NCBI RefSeq assembly: GCF_030348765.1
Contig: NZ_JAUCEU010000007.1
Coordinates: forward strand, 3,965,501 to 4,029,500
Source of the DNA: Neobacillus sp. CF12
GTDB taxonomy: Bacteria; Bacillota; Bacilli; Bacillales; Cytobacillaceae
Direction: 5' to 3'
DNA: 64,000 nucleotides
Part shown: positions 1 to 8,848 of the stretch, in pieces
How the letters are laid out: each line of letters opens with the position of its first letter
How positions within the stretch are numbered: the stretch's first letter is position 1
Made by a program: the position numbers and the translations under genes
Notes under the pieces: generated by a model
The model's input: only the letters and a program-made list of their open reading frames with translations
Database searches by the model: none
Told to the model about the DNA's origin: nothing

Positions 1-1651
1 GGGTGATGTCATCAATCAGGGAATTACCGGTTACTTTTGCATAGCCATTCAGCTTTTTATCAAACATCCCTGTTAGCATTTGCGTCATAACAAAGGCTTT
101 AGCTGTATCTAGCACTTTCTCTGGCTCTTGGTTGCTTTCAAAAATAATATTTCCATTATAGTCTTCTACTTTTGTAATCAGTGTCGGATTGACCTTTTTC
201 CCGCCATTTGCAAATAAACTGTAGGCATTCGCCATATCGATGACCCGAACACCAGATGTTCCTAAAGCTAGTGAGGGGACATTATCCATTTTCGTGGAGA
301 TACCAAACTTTTTGACAGTATTAATTAGTGTCTCTGCACCCATAAAAAGGTGGGTTTTAACAGCGTAAATGTTATCCGAAACCGCTAACGCTTGCGCAAG
401 TGTAATCTCTCCATCCGCATATTTGTTGTTAAAATTATGCGGTGAATATTCGGTTTGGCCATCATCGAATTTGAAGGTGGTTTTCTCACTTCTCATTGTT
501 GAAGATGGGGTAAAACCTTGGCTCAGTGCTGCATAATAAAGTATCGGCTTAATCGTGGAGCCAGGCTGTCTAATCGCCTGAACAGCCCGATTAAATGGAC
601 TGATTTCATAATCGCGGCCGCCTACCATCGCTTTGACATGTCCGTTTTTCGGATCCATTGCGACGAGACCGACTTGGATTTCTGAGCCGTTTGCAATAGT
701 TTGCTCAATTTGTTTTTCAGCATTTTGTTGCTGCTTTAAATCAAGTGTTGTATAAACTTTTAAACCCCCAAGCTCGATTGTTCGTTCATCAAGATTGAGT
801 TGGTTTTTCAATGCATTTTTTACAGCGTCCTGAAAATAAGGTGCTGCTTCCACACGTTTATGTGGATGTTCACCTACAAAGGTAAGGGTAGTTTCCTTTG
901 CCTTTTGGGCTGTTGCTTCCTTGATATAGCCGTTTTCTACCATTGTGTTTAAAATGATGCCTTGGCGCCTTTTTGCATTATCTATTGATTCCAGTGGAGA
1001 ATAGTAACTAGGTCCTTTTGGAACTCCTGCTAACATGGAACTTTCCGCCAATGATAATTCAGAAGCATTTTTTCCAAAATAAAATTGACTGGCCGCTTTA
1101 ACCCCATAAGCTCCGCTGCCATAGTAAATGGTGTTTAAGTAGCCTTCCAAAATCTCTTCTTTCGAGTAGTTCATTTCAATCCGGATGGCATAAAAAGCCT
1201 CATGCAATTTCCTTGACCATGTTTTGTCGTGCTCGAGGAATAGATTCCGTGCGTATTGCTGGGTAATCGTGCTGGCACCCTGGACCTTTGCTCCTGCTTT
1301 GATATCAGCAAGAATGGCTCCCATAATTCGTTTATAGTCAAAGCCATTATGTTCATAAAAGTTTTTATCTTCAATGGAAACCGTTGCGTTGATTAAATTT
1401 GGTGAAATTTCTTCGAGGGGAACCCAGTATCGCTTTTGGCCGCTATTGCTCTCACCAATTAAAGTCCCGTCATTGGCAAAGAATAAGGTGGATTGCGGGA
1501 CAGCAAGCGGCGGCGCACCAAGAATTTTGGCATAACCGAGAATCCCGAGCAAAACGACCAGCATGCAAGCCAAGCCTATCAAACTAATGATAATAAATGC
1601 CCGCAAATATTTTATCGTTTTCCGAAACCCATGATTCGTCATTACTTCCAC
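1..1651 (-). CDS. pbpG: Class A penicillin-binding protein, PBP1A/2D family (C-terminus beyond window)
   Basis: Bifunctional peptidoglycan synthase acting outside the membrane: an N-terminal glycosyltransferase (GT51) polymerises lipid II and a C-terminal transpeptidase cross-links the strands. I translated the reverse strand: a short basic N-terminus, one membrane anchor (about residues 17-40), then the GT51 motif EDKNFYEHNGFD around residue 100. Further on come the transpeptidase SxxK motif as GSTIKP (near base 565) and SDN (near base 380). The KTG motif is not reached, so the gene continues past base 1. The GTG start at 1651 has an AAGGAGGG ribosome site 7 nt upstream; an in-frame ATG at 1642 is the alternative. 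Divergent from speE, exactly as pbpG (ywhE) lies beside speE in B. subtilis. The family is certain; the paralogue name rests on synteny. Confidence 0.9.
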   Translation of the reverse strand, partial: MEVMTNHGFRKTIKYLRAFIIISLIGLACMLVVLLGILGYAKILGAPPLAVPQSTLFFANDGTLIGESNSGQKRYWVPLEEISPNLINATVSIEDKNFYEHNGFDYKRIMGAILADIKAGAKVQGASTITQQYARNLFLEHDKTWSRKLHEAFYAIRIEMNYSKEEILEGYLNTIYYGSGAYGVKAASQFYFGKNASELSLAESSMLAGVPKGPSYYSPLESIDNAKRRQGIILNTMVENGYIKEATAQKAKETTLTFVGEHPHKRVEAAPYFQDAVKNALKNQLNLDERTIELGGLKVYTTLDLKQQQNAEKQIEQTIANGSEIQVGLVAMDPKNGHVKAMVGGRDYEISPFNRAVQAIRQPGSTIKPILYYAALSQGFTPSSTMRSEKTTFKFDDGQTEYSPHNFNNKYADGEITLAQALAVSDNIYAVKTHLFMGAETLINTVKKFGISTKMDNVPSLALGTSGVRVIDMANAYSLFANGGKKVNPTLITKVEDYNGNIIFESNQEPEKVLDTAKAFVMTQMLTGMFDKKLNGYAKVTGNSLIDDIT

Positions 1652-1882
1652 AGCAATACCCTCCTTCGCCAAATTGTATTTTTTTACAAAAAGCCATAGT
1701 AACAGTATTGAAACAAAATTGCGTTTTTAAACTAGCAAAAAGAAAATTTTTCTAGAAATTTTGATAGATTATGCTAGACTTTTCTTTATGTTTGTAATTC
1801 AATAGTTTGGGTACTATAAAAATGGAATGATTTGATAATAATCAATGCATAAATAAATATGGAATTGGAAGGAAGATGAAAC

Positions 1883-2710
1883 ATGTCTATTTGGTTTACA
1901 GAAAAGCAAACTGAAAACTTCGGTATCACCATGAAGATAAATAAAACTTTACATACGGAACAAACTGAATTTCAAAAGCTTGATATGGTGGAAACAGAAG
2001 AATGGGGCAATATGCTTCTATTAGATGACATGGTTATGACCTCTGTGAAAGACGAGTTCGTTTACCATGAAATGGTTGCACACATTCCTTTGTTTACACA
2101 TCCAAACCCAGAGAACGTGTTAGTTGTCGGCGGCGGCGATGGCGGTGTTATTCGTGAAGTGTTAAAGCACCCTAGCGTGAAAAAAGCAACGCTTGTTGAT
2201 ATTGATGGAAAAGTAATTGAGTACTCTAAAAAGTTTTTACCAGAAATCGCTGGCATGCTTGATGATCCACGCGTGGATGTTCAGGTTGATGACGGCTTCA
2301 TGCATATCGCAAAAAGCGAAAACGAATATGACGTGATTATGGTTGACTCCACTGAGCCAGTAGGTCCAGCAGTGAACTTATTTACAAAAGGATTCTACGC
2401 AGGAATCTCTAAGGCGTTAAAGGCAGATGGTATCTTTGTAGCGCAGTCTGACAATCCATGGTTCAAAGCGGACCTCATCCGCGATGTGCAGCGTGACGTT
2501 AGAGAAATCTTCCCAATCACCCGCTTATATGTAGCAAACATCCCTACATATCCAAGCGGACTATGGGCATTCACAATCGGATCCAAAGAATACGACCCAT
2601 TAGAAGTAAGCGAAGACCGCTTCCACGAAATCGAAACCAAATACTACACAAAAGAACTGCACAAAGCAGCCTTCGTATTGCCTAAGTTTGTTGGGGATTT
2701 GTTGAAATAA
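1883..2710 (+). CDS. speE: Spermidine synthase (polyamine aminopropyltransferase)
   Basis: Transfers an aminopropyl group from decarboxylated S-adenosylmethionine to putrescine to give spermidine, in the cytoplasm. The 275 residues fit the family length. A nucleotide-binding GGGDGG loop sits at residues 83-88 and the conserved DSTEPVGP segment, with its catalytic-site aspartate, at about 155-162. An N-terminal beta-strand domain (residues 1-60) precedes the Rossmann fold. The ATG follows a GGAAGGAAG ribosome site. speB follows after about 100 nt, so the two genes make putrescine (from agmatine) and then spermidine, as in B. subtilis. The gap between them carries a GGTGCCTGTCACC repeat rather than a strong terminator. 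Confidence 0.97.
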   Translation: MSIWFTEKQTENFGITMKINKTLHTEQTEFQKLDMVETEEWGNMLLLDDMVMTSVKDEFVYHEMVAHIPLFTHPNPENVLVVGGGDGGVIREVLKHPSVKKATLVDIDGKVIEYSKKFLPEIAGMLDDPRVDVQVDDGFMHIAKSENEYDVIMVDSTEPVGPAVNLFTKGFYAGISKALKADGIFVAQSDNPWFKADLIRDVQRDVREIFPITRLYVANIPTYPSGLWAFTIGSKEYDPLEVSEDRFHEIETKYYTKELHKAAFVLPKFVGDLLK

Positions 2711-2726
2711 GCGGTGCCTTTTTTGG

Positions 2727-2768
2727 TGCCTGTCACCGCTCGTGGACACTGTCCACCTCAGGCGGACA
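2727..2768. repeat. Dispersed GGTGCCTGTCACC element with adjacent palindrome
   Basis: In the speE-speB gap, the 13-mer GGTGCCTGTCACC (2727-2739) is followed at once by the palindrome GTGGACACTGTCCAC (2744-2758) and a third GGCGGACAG arm. The same 13-mer recurs on the other strand after argS (5964-5976) and in a large hairpin inside the atp operon (about 50530-50541). I take it to be a dispersed intergenic repeat of this genome; its function is unknown. Confidence 0.6.
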
Positions 2769-2809
2769 GTTGGAAAGAAAGAATATGAAATAGAAGTGAG
2801 GTTTGTTGG

Positions 2810-3682
2810 ATGCGTTTTGATGAGGCTTATTCTGGTAATGTGTTTATAAAGAGTCATAACAGTTTTGAGGAGAGTCAGGTTGTGCTTTATGGGATGCCGA
2901 TGGATTGGACGGTCAGCTATCGTCCGGGCTCACGTTTTGGCCCATCACGAATTCGTGAAGTATCGATTGGTCTGGAAGAGTACAGTGCCTATCTCGACCG
3001 AGAACTAGAAGACGTTAAATATTTCGATGCTGGTGATATTCCACTTCCATTCGGAAATGCCCAAAAGAGTTTGGATTTGATTGAGGAGTTCGTTGATCAA
3101 GTACTTGCTGCAGGTAAGTTTCCATTTGGCATGGGCGGTGAGCACCTAGTGTCTTGGCCGGTAATGAAGGCCGTTTATAAGAAGTATCCTGATTTAGCAA
3201 TTATTCATATGGACGCTCATACTGATCTAAGAGAGAGTTATGAAGGCGAACCATTGTCCCATTCGACGCCGATTCGCAAAATCGCTGAACATATTGGCCC
3301 TAAGAATGTCTATTCTTTTGGGATCCGTTCAGGTATGAAAGAAGAATTCCAATGGGCAAAAGAAAATGGAATGCACATTTCTAAATTTGAAGTGCATCAA
3401 CCGTTAAAAGAGGTACTTCCTGAACTTGAGGGCCGTCCTGTTTATGTAACGATTGATATCGACGTCTTGGATCCTGCGCATGCGCCGGGGACTGGAACTG
3501 TTGATTGTGGCGGAATTACTTCTAGAGAACTTCTTGCCTCTATTCATGAAATTGCCAACTCTGGGGTAAACGTTGTCGGATGTGATCTAGTTGAGGTTGC
3601 ACCTATTTACGATCCTTCTGAGCAGACAGCTAACACTGCCAGCAAGTTGATTCGTGAAATGCTTCTTGGCTGGGTGAAATAA
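2810..3682 (+). CDS. speB: Agmatinase (agmatine ureohydrolase)
   Basis: Hydrolyses agmatine to putrescine and urea with a binuclear manganese centre (ureohydrolase/arginase fold). The metal-ligand motifs are all present: GGEH at 109-112, MDAHTD at 134-139 and DIDVLDP at 216-222, with the C-terminal VEVAP segment. At 290 residues it matches B. subtilis SpeB. ATG at 2810 follows a GAAGTGAGG-type ribosome site. It supplies the putrescine that SpeE, encoded just upstream, converts to spermidine. Closed by an intrinsic terminator at about 3691. Confidence 0.97.
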   Translation: MRFDEAYSGNVFIKSHNSFEESQVVLYGMPMDWTVSYRPGSRFGPSRIREVSIGLEEYSAYLDRELEDVKYFDAGDIPLPFGNAQKSLDLIEEFVDQVLAAGKFPFGMGGEHLVSWPVMKAVYKKYPDLAIIHMDAHTDLRESYEGEPLSHSTPIRKIAEHIGPKNVYSFGIRSGMKEEFQWAKENGMHISKFEVHQPLKEVLPELEGRPVYVTIDIDVLDPAHAPGTGTVDCGGITSRELLASIHEIANSGVNVVGCDLVEVAPIYDPSEQTANTASKLIREMLLGWVK

Positions 3683-3690
3683 ATGATGTG

Positions 3691-3725
3691 GGTGCCTGTC
3701 CCGTTTTGGGGCAGGCATCTTTTGA
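3691..3725 (+). terminator. Intrinsic terminator after speB
   Basis: A 10-bp arm TGCCTGTCCC pairs with GGGGCAGGCA across a short loop, with one mismatch, and is followed by a T-rich stretch. The stem resembles the dispersed GGTGCCTGTCACC repeat and may derive from it. Confidence 0.75.
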
Positions 3726-3729
3726 ATTT

Positions 3730-3758
3730 TTGAATTGTAGCCCGACAATCGCTATAAT
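3730..3758 (+). promoter_or_regulatory. Sigma-A promoter for ywiB-argS
   Basis: TTGAAT (3730-3735), a 17-bp spacer and a perfect TATAAT (3753-3758), located about 80 nt before the ywiB start codon and just after the speB terminator. Confidence 0.8.
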
Positions 3759-3838
3759 AGAAAAAGCATGTTAACTAGAGATAGAAAAATTCATTGGACC
3801 TCCTAAAAGGTTCATTTTTAAAAAGGGGTGCGTTTCAT

Positions 3839-4258
3839 TTGTCAGACCCTGGGTTACCTGTGAAAATTAGTGTGAAAACGACAATTGATCACGATGAGAC
3901 TTTTGAATTGAGGGTATTTGGTACATACTTGGAAAAAGGAAATGCTGCTTATCTCAGATATGAGGAAACAGTGGAAGAGGGAAGTGTCCGAACGATTGTA
4001 AAAATGGCTCAGGATAACGCCTTGATTTTACGCGGCGGTGCCATCAAAATGCGACTGCCATTTGAATTGAATCGGAAATTGAATGGAAGTTATGAAATGC
4101 CGTTTGGTCAGTTTGCAACTATGACAAAGGCAAGAAGAATAGATTATTCCTATGAAAATGGTAAAGGCCGCTTTGATGTACTATATGATTTTTCAATGGA
4201 AGGTGCTCAGGCAAGTACATATCAGTTAGAAATAGCGTTTCAGGAGGAGAAGAAATGA
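3839..4258 (+). CDS. ywiB: DUF1934 beta-barrel protein, YwiB-like
   Basis: Small cytoplasmic protein of unknown function (DUF1934), about 139 residues with alternating beta-strand character and no signal peptide. In Bacillus it lies directly before argS, as here, and overlaps argS by 4 nt (ATGA), which suggests translational coupling. I chose the TTG at 3839 because an AAAAGGGG ribosome site sits about 10 nt before it and because the length then matches YwiB; a TTG at 3794 in the same frame has no ribosome site. The link to arginyl-tRNA synthetase is positional only. Confidence 0.75.
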   Translation: MSDPGLPVKISVKTTIDHDETFELRVFGTYLEKGNAAYLRYEETVEEGSVRTIVKMAQDNALILRGGAIKMRLPFELNRKLNGSYEMPFGQFATMTKARRIDYSYENGKGRFDVLYDFSMEGAQASTYQLEIAFQEEKK

Positions 4259-5925
4259 ACATAGTTGAACAAGTTCAAAGTAAGTTAAAAGAAGAGATTC
4301 GTGCTGCCGTTGTAAAAGCGAATCTAGCAACCGAAGATCAGATTCCAGATGTGATCCTAGAAATCCCAAAGGAAAAGGCACATGGCGATTACTCGACGAA
4401 CATGGCCATGCAGCTGGCACGTGTTGCAAAGAAAGCTCCACGAGTGATTGCGGAGGCACTGATCGAGAATTTCGACCGCTCCAAAGCCTCGATTGAAAAG
4501 ATGGAGATGGCAGGTCCAGGATTTATCAATTTTTACATGAACAATGCCTACTTAACTGATTTGATTCCGACGGTCCTTGATGCAGGGGAACAGTACGGAG
4601 AAACAACAGTTGGCGGCAAACAAAAAGTTCAAGTGGAGTTTGTTTCAGCCAATCCAACGGGTGACCTTCATCTTGGGCATGCGCGCGGTGCAGCTGTCGG
4701 CGATTCGCTATGCAATATACTAGCGAAAGCAGGCTATGATGTTTCTCGTGAGTATTATATTAATGACGCGGGTAATCAAATTAATAATTTAGCCCTTTCC
4801 GTTGAAGCGCGCTATTTTCAGGCGTTAGGCATGGATAAAGCCATGCCGGAGGACGGATACCATGGTGCGGATATTATTGGGATTGGGAAGTCGCTGGCAG
4901 AAGAGTTTGGCGACAAGTATGTAAACGTCGATGAGCAGGAGCGTTTTGAATTTTTCCGTGAGTATGGCTTGAAATACGAAATGGCGAAATTACAAAAGGA
5001 CCTTGAAGATTTCCGTGTCTCTTTTGATGTTTGGTACTCCGAAACGTCTCTCTATAAAAATGGGAAAATTGATGAGGCGTTAAAAGTGCTTCGTGAGAGC
5101 GGCTATATTTATGAGGAAGAGGGCGCGACATGGTTGCGTTCGACGGATTTCGGCGATGATAAAAACCGCGTACTGATTAAGCAGGATGGTTCGTATACGT
5201 ATTTGACGCCAGATATTGCTTACCATAAAGACAAGCTTGACCGCGGCTTTGAAAAACTCATCAATATCTGGGGCGCTGATCATCACGGATATATCCCACG
5301 AATGAAGGCGGCTATTCAATCATTGGGTTATGCGGAGGATGCCCTCGAGGTGGAAATCATCCAACTTGTACACCTTTATAAAAACGGTGAGAAGATGAAG
5401 ATGAGTAAGCGGACCGGTAAAGCCGTGACCATGCGTGATTTGGTCGATGAGGTCGGCCTCGATGCCACTCGTTACTTCTTTGCCATGAGAAGTTCTGATA
5501 CACATATGGACTTTGACTTGGATTTAGCCGTATCAGAATCAAATGAAAATCCCGTGTATTATGCACAATATGCGCATGCAAGGATTTGCAGCATCCTCCG
5601 CTCAGGCGAAGAGCAAGGGATTACAGTTGATAAGAATGCGGATTTCTCATTAATTGGTGCAGAAAAAGAAATCGAACTATTGAAGAAGCTTGGGGAGTTC
5701 CCACAGGCGGTAGGCGAGGCAGCTGTGAAGCGTGTGCCGCACCGCGTCACGAACTACATCATGGAATTGGCATCAACATTCCATAGCTTTTACAATGCAG
5801 AAAAAGTACTCGACAGCGAGCAGCCAGAACGCACTAAGGCGCGCCTCGCACTCATCAAAACAGTCCAAATCACACTGCGCAATGCATTAGCATTAATCGG
5901 TGTCTCAGCTCCTGAGAAAATGTAA
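4255..5925 (+). CDS. argS: Arginyl-tRNA synthetase
   Basis: Class I aminoacyl-tRNA synthetase that charges tRNA-Arg. The 556 residues include the N-terminal Arg-specific additional domain (about 1-110), the HIGH signature as HLGH within [16 protein letters not shown] (about residues 128-143), the KMSK loop as KMSKRTGK (about 383) and a helical anticodon-binding DALR domain at the C-terminus. Its ATG is embedded in the ywiB stop (ATGA), preceded by AGGAGGAG. A perfect 9-bp-stem terminator follows. Confidence 0.98.
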   Translation: MNIVEQVQSKLKEEIRAAVVKANLATEDQIPDVILEIPKEKAHGDYSTNMAMQLARVAKKAPRVIAEALIENFDRSKASIEKMEMAGPGFINFYMNNAYLTDLIPTVLDAGEQYGETTVGGKQKVQVEFVSANPTGDLHLGHARGAAVGDSLCNILAKAGYDVSREYYINDAGNQINNLALSVEARYFQALGMDKAMPEDGYHGADIIGIGKSLAEEFGDKYVNVDEQERFEFFREYGLKYEMAKLQKDLEDFRVSFDVWYSETSLYKNGKIDEALKVLRESGYIYEEEGATWLRSTDFGDDKNRVLIKQDGSYTYLTPDIAYHKDKLDRGFEKLINIWGADHHGYIPRMKAAIQSLGYAEDALEVEIIQLVHLYKNGEKMKMSKRTGKAVTMRDLVDEVGLDATRYFFAMRSSDTHMDFDLDLAVSESNENPVYYAQYAHARICSILRSGEEQGITVDKNADFSLIGAEKEIELLKKLGEFPQAVGEAAVKRVPHRVTNYIMELASTFHSFYNAEKVLDSEQPERTKARLALIKTVQITLRNALALIGVSAPEKM

Positions 5926-5931
5926 ATCGTT

Positions 5932-5960
5932 AAGGCTCCCTTTGTGGGAGCCTTTTTCAC
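5932..5960 (+). terminator. Intrinsic terminator after argS
   Basis: AAGGCTCCC pairs perfectly with GGGAGCCTT over a 5-nt loop and is followed by TTT. A reverse-orientation GGTGACAGGCACC repeat starts a few bases later (5964-5976). Confidence 0.9.
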
Positions 5961-5989
5961 TTCGGTGACAGGCACCAAATATACATCAC

Positions 5990-6020
5990 TGCATATTTAT
6001 CCGTTTTTTGGTAAATAGTA
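5990..6020 (+). promoter_or_regulatory. Possible sigma-G (forespore) promoter of sspH
   Basis: TGCATA (5990-5995) and AATAGTA (6014-6020), 18 bp apart, resemble the sigma-G elements TGAATA and CATACTA known for small acid-soluble spore protein genes. The match is imperfect; the assignment leans on the gene downstream. Confidence 0.4.
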
Positions 6021-6052
6021 TAAGGGTACTTTTTAGATGAGGAGTGACCCTG

Positions 6053-6232
6053 ATGAATGTGGGCAGAGCGAAGGAAATTGTGGAGTCGATGGATATGATT
6101 AATGTTACATATGAAGGAATGCCTGTGATTATTCAGCATGTGGATGATAACACGAAGATGGCGAGGATTTATTCGAAATCAGATCCGGAGAATGAACGGG
6201 AAGTGCCTGTGTTGAATCTTATTGAGGAATAG
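6053..6232 (+). CDS. sspH: Small acid-soluble spore protein, H type
   Basis: Minor spore-core protein of 59 residues. It starts MNVGRAKEIVES, keeps the IIQHV segment in the middle and the DPENEREV stretch near the end, which matches the SspH family along its full length. ATG 6053 is chosen because GAGGAG lies 8 nt upstream; the GTG at 6044 overlaps that ribosome site. Expected to be made in the forespore under sigma-G. Followed by a strong hairpin shared with the convergent small gene. Confidence 0.88.
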   Translation: MNVGRAKEIVESMDMINVTYEGMPVIIQHVDDNTKMARIYSKSDPENEREVPVLNLIEE

Positions 6233-6233
6233 G

Positions 6234-6265
6234 AAGAGTCTCCGCATTACGGAGACTCTTTTCTT
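6234..6265. terminator. Bidirectional terminator between sspH and convergent small gene
   Basis: AAGAGTCTCCG pairs perfectly with CGGAGACTCTT around a 5-nt loop, with T-rich flanks on the plus side and A/T on the other. It ends two convergent transcripts. Confidence 0.85.
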
Positions 6266-6394
6266 TTATACACCTTGTGAATGCTGATGGTTTGGTAATT
6301 TGCTTTCAGGGTCGTTATTGCCACGCTTTTTATTTTTTTCTTGCTTTTTTTGGTTTTCAGCTAGTTTTTGTACGAATTCGCTAGTGCTTTCCAT
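6266..6394 (-). CDS. Small highly charged DUF4023-type protein (42 aa)
   Basis: A 42-residue reading frame starting MESTSEFVQKLAENQKK and ending near KLPNHQH. It is Lys, Asn and Gln rich with no membrane segment. The pattern (MEST-EFV-KL at the start, SKLPN-QH near the end) resembles the small DUF4023 family of Bacillaceae, as far as I remember it; function unknown. An AGGAGGG ribosome site sits 7-8 nt before the ATG. It is convergent with sspH and close to uvsE, which is transcribed the same way. Confidence 0.7.
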   Translation of the reverse strand: MESTSEFVQKLAENQKKQEKNKKRGNNDPESKLPNHQHSQGV

Positions 6395-6459
6395 TAAAAT
6401 CCCTCCTCATGTGAATCTGTTGTTACTTTAACCATTCCCCATTGAAAAAATGCTGGGAG

Positions 6460-7416
6460 TTATTTCACCTCAATGGTTGCCCCGCTGATTCGTTTAAAGC
6501 CTCGAACCTTGCTAATATCCTCGACTAATTTCAATGTTGCTTGATCCTTGGCCTTAGCCTCAATCATGAAGTCGACATCCTGGCCAATTTCCTTCAACAT
6601 TGTTAATAATGGCATGATAAATTCAAGGTCCACATAGTCTGCATGAGACCTGAATTCCTTTTCACCCTTTGGCGAGGAAATGTGAATTTTGGGAATGAAG
6701 TCAACATGGTCCCATGTCTGGAATATCCTCGGCATCAGGCTCTCCAGCGGTGGTTCGCAAAGGTTGGCCATGTGATGATGATAATCAAATACAAGTGGAA
6801 TGGTTTCTTTTTCACAAGCAATCAACGTTTCCTCCGTATTGTAAGTTTTGTCATCATTCTCTAAGGTCATTGCCTTTTTTATATGGTTAGGAAGCCTCTT
6901 TAAGTTTTCATGGAACCGGACAATGGTGTCAACCTTATCCCCATAGGCACCGCCAATATGAATGTTCATCATGCCTCTATCCTCGACACCCATGGCTTCA
7001 AACATTCGATAATGATATTCCATATCAATTACAGCATTGTTCGTTATTTTATCTTGTGTAGAAGTAAATAACGTATATTGATTTGGATGAAAACTAACCC
7101 GCAAGTTGTTCTTTTTAATTAACTGGCCAATTTCCTTCCACTGCTTTTTAAAGGGGGTAACAAAATCCCAAAATACCTCAGGATGGGTGGCTAAAGGAAC
7201 AATGGAACTAGATAATCGGTACAATTCAATCTCATGCGCGAGATTGAAATAAAACATTCGAAGCGTATGGGCAAGATTGAGCCGTGTAAGTTCAAGTAAT
7301 TTATGTTTACGCTCTTTTTCTGATAATTGCTGGTAGCGTGTGAACGTAAGTGTCTTCGACGGAGAGGCGTCCCATAATGTAATGGCCGTCGAAACATAGC
7401 CGAAACGAATCTTCAT
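6460..7416 (-). CDS. uvsE: UV damage endonuclease UvsE
   Basis: Apurinic-type TIM-barrel endonuclease that nicks DNA 5' of UV photoproducts, giving excision repair independent of UvrABC. About 318 residues. Conserved features include the MKIRFGYVS start, the VSFHPNQYT strand, [17 protein letters not shown] and VFDYHHH, which supply metal-binding His, Asp and Glu residues. I prefer the ATG at 7416 because AAGGAG is 7 nt upstream; the GTG at 7419 is only 4 nt away. It follows the phospholipase D gene by 14 nt, so the two form an operon, in the ywjE-uvsE (ywjD) order of B. subtilis. Confidence 0.93.
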   Translation of the reverse strand: MKIRFGYVSTAITLWDASPSKTLTFTRYQQLSEKERKHKLLELTRLNLAHTLRMFYFNLAHEIELYRLSSSIVPLATHPEVFWDFVTPFKKQWKEIGQLIKKNNLRVSFHPNQYTLFTSTQDKITNNAVIDMEYHYRMFEAMGVEDRGMMNIHIGGAYGDKVDTIVRFHENLKRLPNHIKKAMTLENDDKTYNTEETLIACEKETIPLVFDYHHHMANLCEPPLESLMPRIFQTWDHVDFIPKIHISSPKGEKEFRSHADYVDLEFIMPLLTMLKEIGQDVDFMIEAKAKDQATLKLVEDISKVRGFKRISGATIEVK

Positions 7417-7430
7417 CACAAAACTCCTTA

Positions 7431-8630
7431 CTATAAAAAGAATGACAGAGCACCGGCAATGCCTTCCTTCACAGCTCTGAACAAATTTGGCTTATTAAGG
7501 TCCTCCAGCCTCAGAGGTTTGGAGTCTAATATGTCTTTGTGAATGACCTCCTTAAACCGGTCAACAAAGGCAGTATCAAAAAAATAACAATTGATTTCTT
7601 TGTTTAAAAATAAACTCCGCTTATCAAAATTAGCGGAACCGATATCACATAGTGTGTCGTCAAGTATGATTGATTTTGCATGGTAAAAACCATTTTTATA
7701 CTGAAAAACCTGGGCTCCTTCTTTCAGCATCAAACGTAAATACCGGTATGAAGCTTCTTGGACAAGCATATGATCTGTGATATAAGGTACTACGATTGTA
7801 ATCTTAACGCCGCGCTTTGCAGTCCGAATGAGTTCATTGATGAGTTTTTTGCTTGGAATAAAATAGGGTGAGCCAATAACGATTGACTTTTTTGCACTTC
7901 GGATTAAATGGAGATATTTATCTTCTAGGAACCCAGCCTCCGTTGGAACAAATTGATGAGGAACCTTCCCTTTTGGCTGTTCGGGGGTAAAATCCTCTAC
8001 ATTCACTGTTTCAGAAGAATATTCATTCCAATCGATAAAAAACTCACGCTGCAGGTATGGGACGCTTTCTCCAGTGATTTTTAAATGGTAGTCCCTCCAC
8101 GGACTTAACTTAGGGTCTTGATCAATATATTCCTTACCGACATTAAAGCCGCCAAGATAGCCAATTTTTCCATCAATGATCGAAATCTTGCGGTGATTGC
8201 GCACCTGAGAGGAATAAAAGAGAAAGGGAAGCCGTATACGGTTACTAAAGGCGAATTGCACACCAGCTGCACGCAATTCGTTAATGGCAGGCTGTTTCAC
8301 TTTATGACTGCCAATCCGGTCGACCAAAAGTCGGACTTCAATTCCTTCCTTTGCTTTAGCCTTTAAAATATCGAAAAACTGCTGGCTAAATTGGTCATCC
8401 CTTACGATATAAAAAAGGATATGAATATGGCTTGCAGCATTTTTTAATTCATGGAAGTAATCTGCAAACAGTTCTTTTCCATGTGGAAAAATATCAAAGT
8501 TTCCATACAAAATCGGGGTTTCCCGTTTCTGAAAAAAAGAAAGATGCTTTTTTCTGCCAAAGGTAATATCGAGGTAAAACCATACAATGATAAGAAGTAT
8601 AAGAGCGATGACTATGGATGGTAAATTCAT
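7431..8630 (-). CDS. ywjE: Cardiolipin synthase / phospholipase D family protein
   Basis: Membrane enzyme of the phospholipase D superfamily, probably condensing phosphatidylglycerol to cardiolipin. The 399 residues begin with a membrane anchor (about 4-20). Two HKD motifs follow: [16 protein letters not shown] (about 171-186) and HAKSIILDD...GSANFDKRS (about 319-345), together forming the active site. The second usual transmembrane helix of ClsA proteins is absent, as in YwjE. First gene of a leftward two-gene unit with uvsE, divergent from fadF. Confidence 0.88.
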   Translation of the reverse strand: MNLPSIVIALILLIIVWFYLDITFGRKKHLSFFQKRETPILYGNFDIFPHGKELFADYFHELKNAASHIHILFYIVRDDQFSQQFFDILKAKAKEGIEVRLLVDRIGSHKVKQPAINELRAAGVQFAFSNRIRLPFLFYSSQVRNHRKISIIDGKIGYLGGFNVGKEYIDQDPKLSPWRDYHLKITGESVPYLQREFFIDWNEYSSETVNVEDFTPEQPKGKVPHQFVPTEAGFLEDKYLHLIRSAKKSIVIGSPYFIPSKKLINELIRTAKRGVKITIVVPYITDHMLVQEASYRYLRLMLKEGAQVFQYKNGFYHAKSIILDDTLCDIGSANFDKRSLFLNKEINCYFFDTAFVDRFKEVIHKDILDSKPLRLEDLNKPNLFRAVKEGIAGALSFFL

Positions 8631-8726
8631 TTGAGTATCGTTCCTCCAATCATTTATTTTAGGTTTGCCAAACTGGGCCTAGAGTATGAATTTGAATAAA
8701 AGGCAAATGAAATTTGAGAAAAACAT

Positions 8727-8754
8727 TTGACTGAATGCTCATTCATTATATAAT
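8727..8754 (+). promoter_or_regulatory. fadF sigma-A promoter with embedded FadR operator
   Basis: TTGACT (8727-8732) and TATAAT (8749-8754) are separated by 16 bp. The spacer holds TGACTGAATGCTCATTCA (8728-8745), which I align to the B. subtilis FadR consensus TGAATGAMTANTCATTCA with two mismatches; its core is the perfect palindrome TGAATGCTCATTCA. A repressor bound here would block RNA polymerase directly, with long-chain acyl-CoA as the expected inducer. Confidence 0.82.
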
Positions 8755-8848
8755 AGTGTTAATAGTATTCAGAAAATTTTATTGTTTTTAAATTTTCTAG
8801 TTAAGGCGAACAATTCGAAAGAAAGAGAAAACAAAGGGGGCGTATTGA

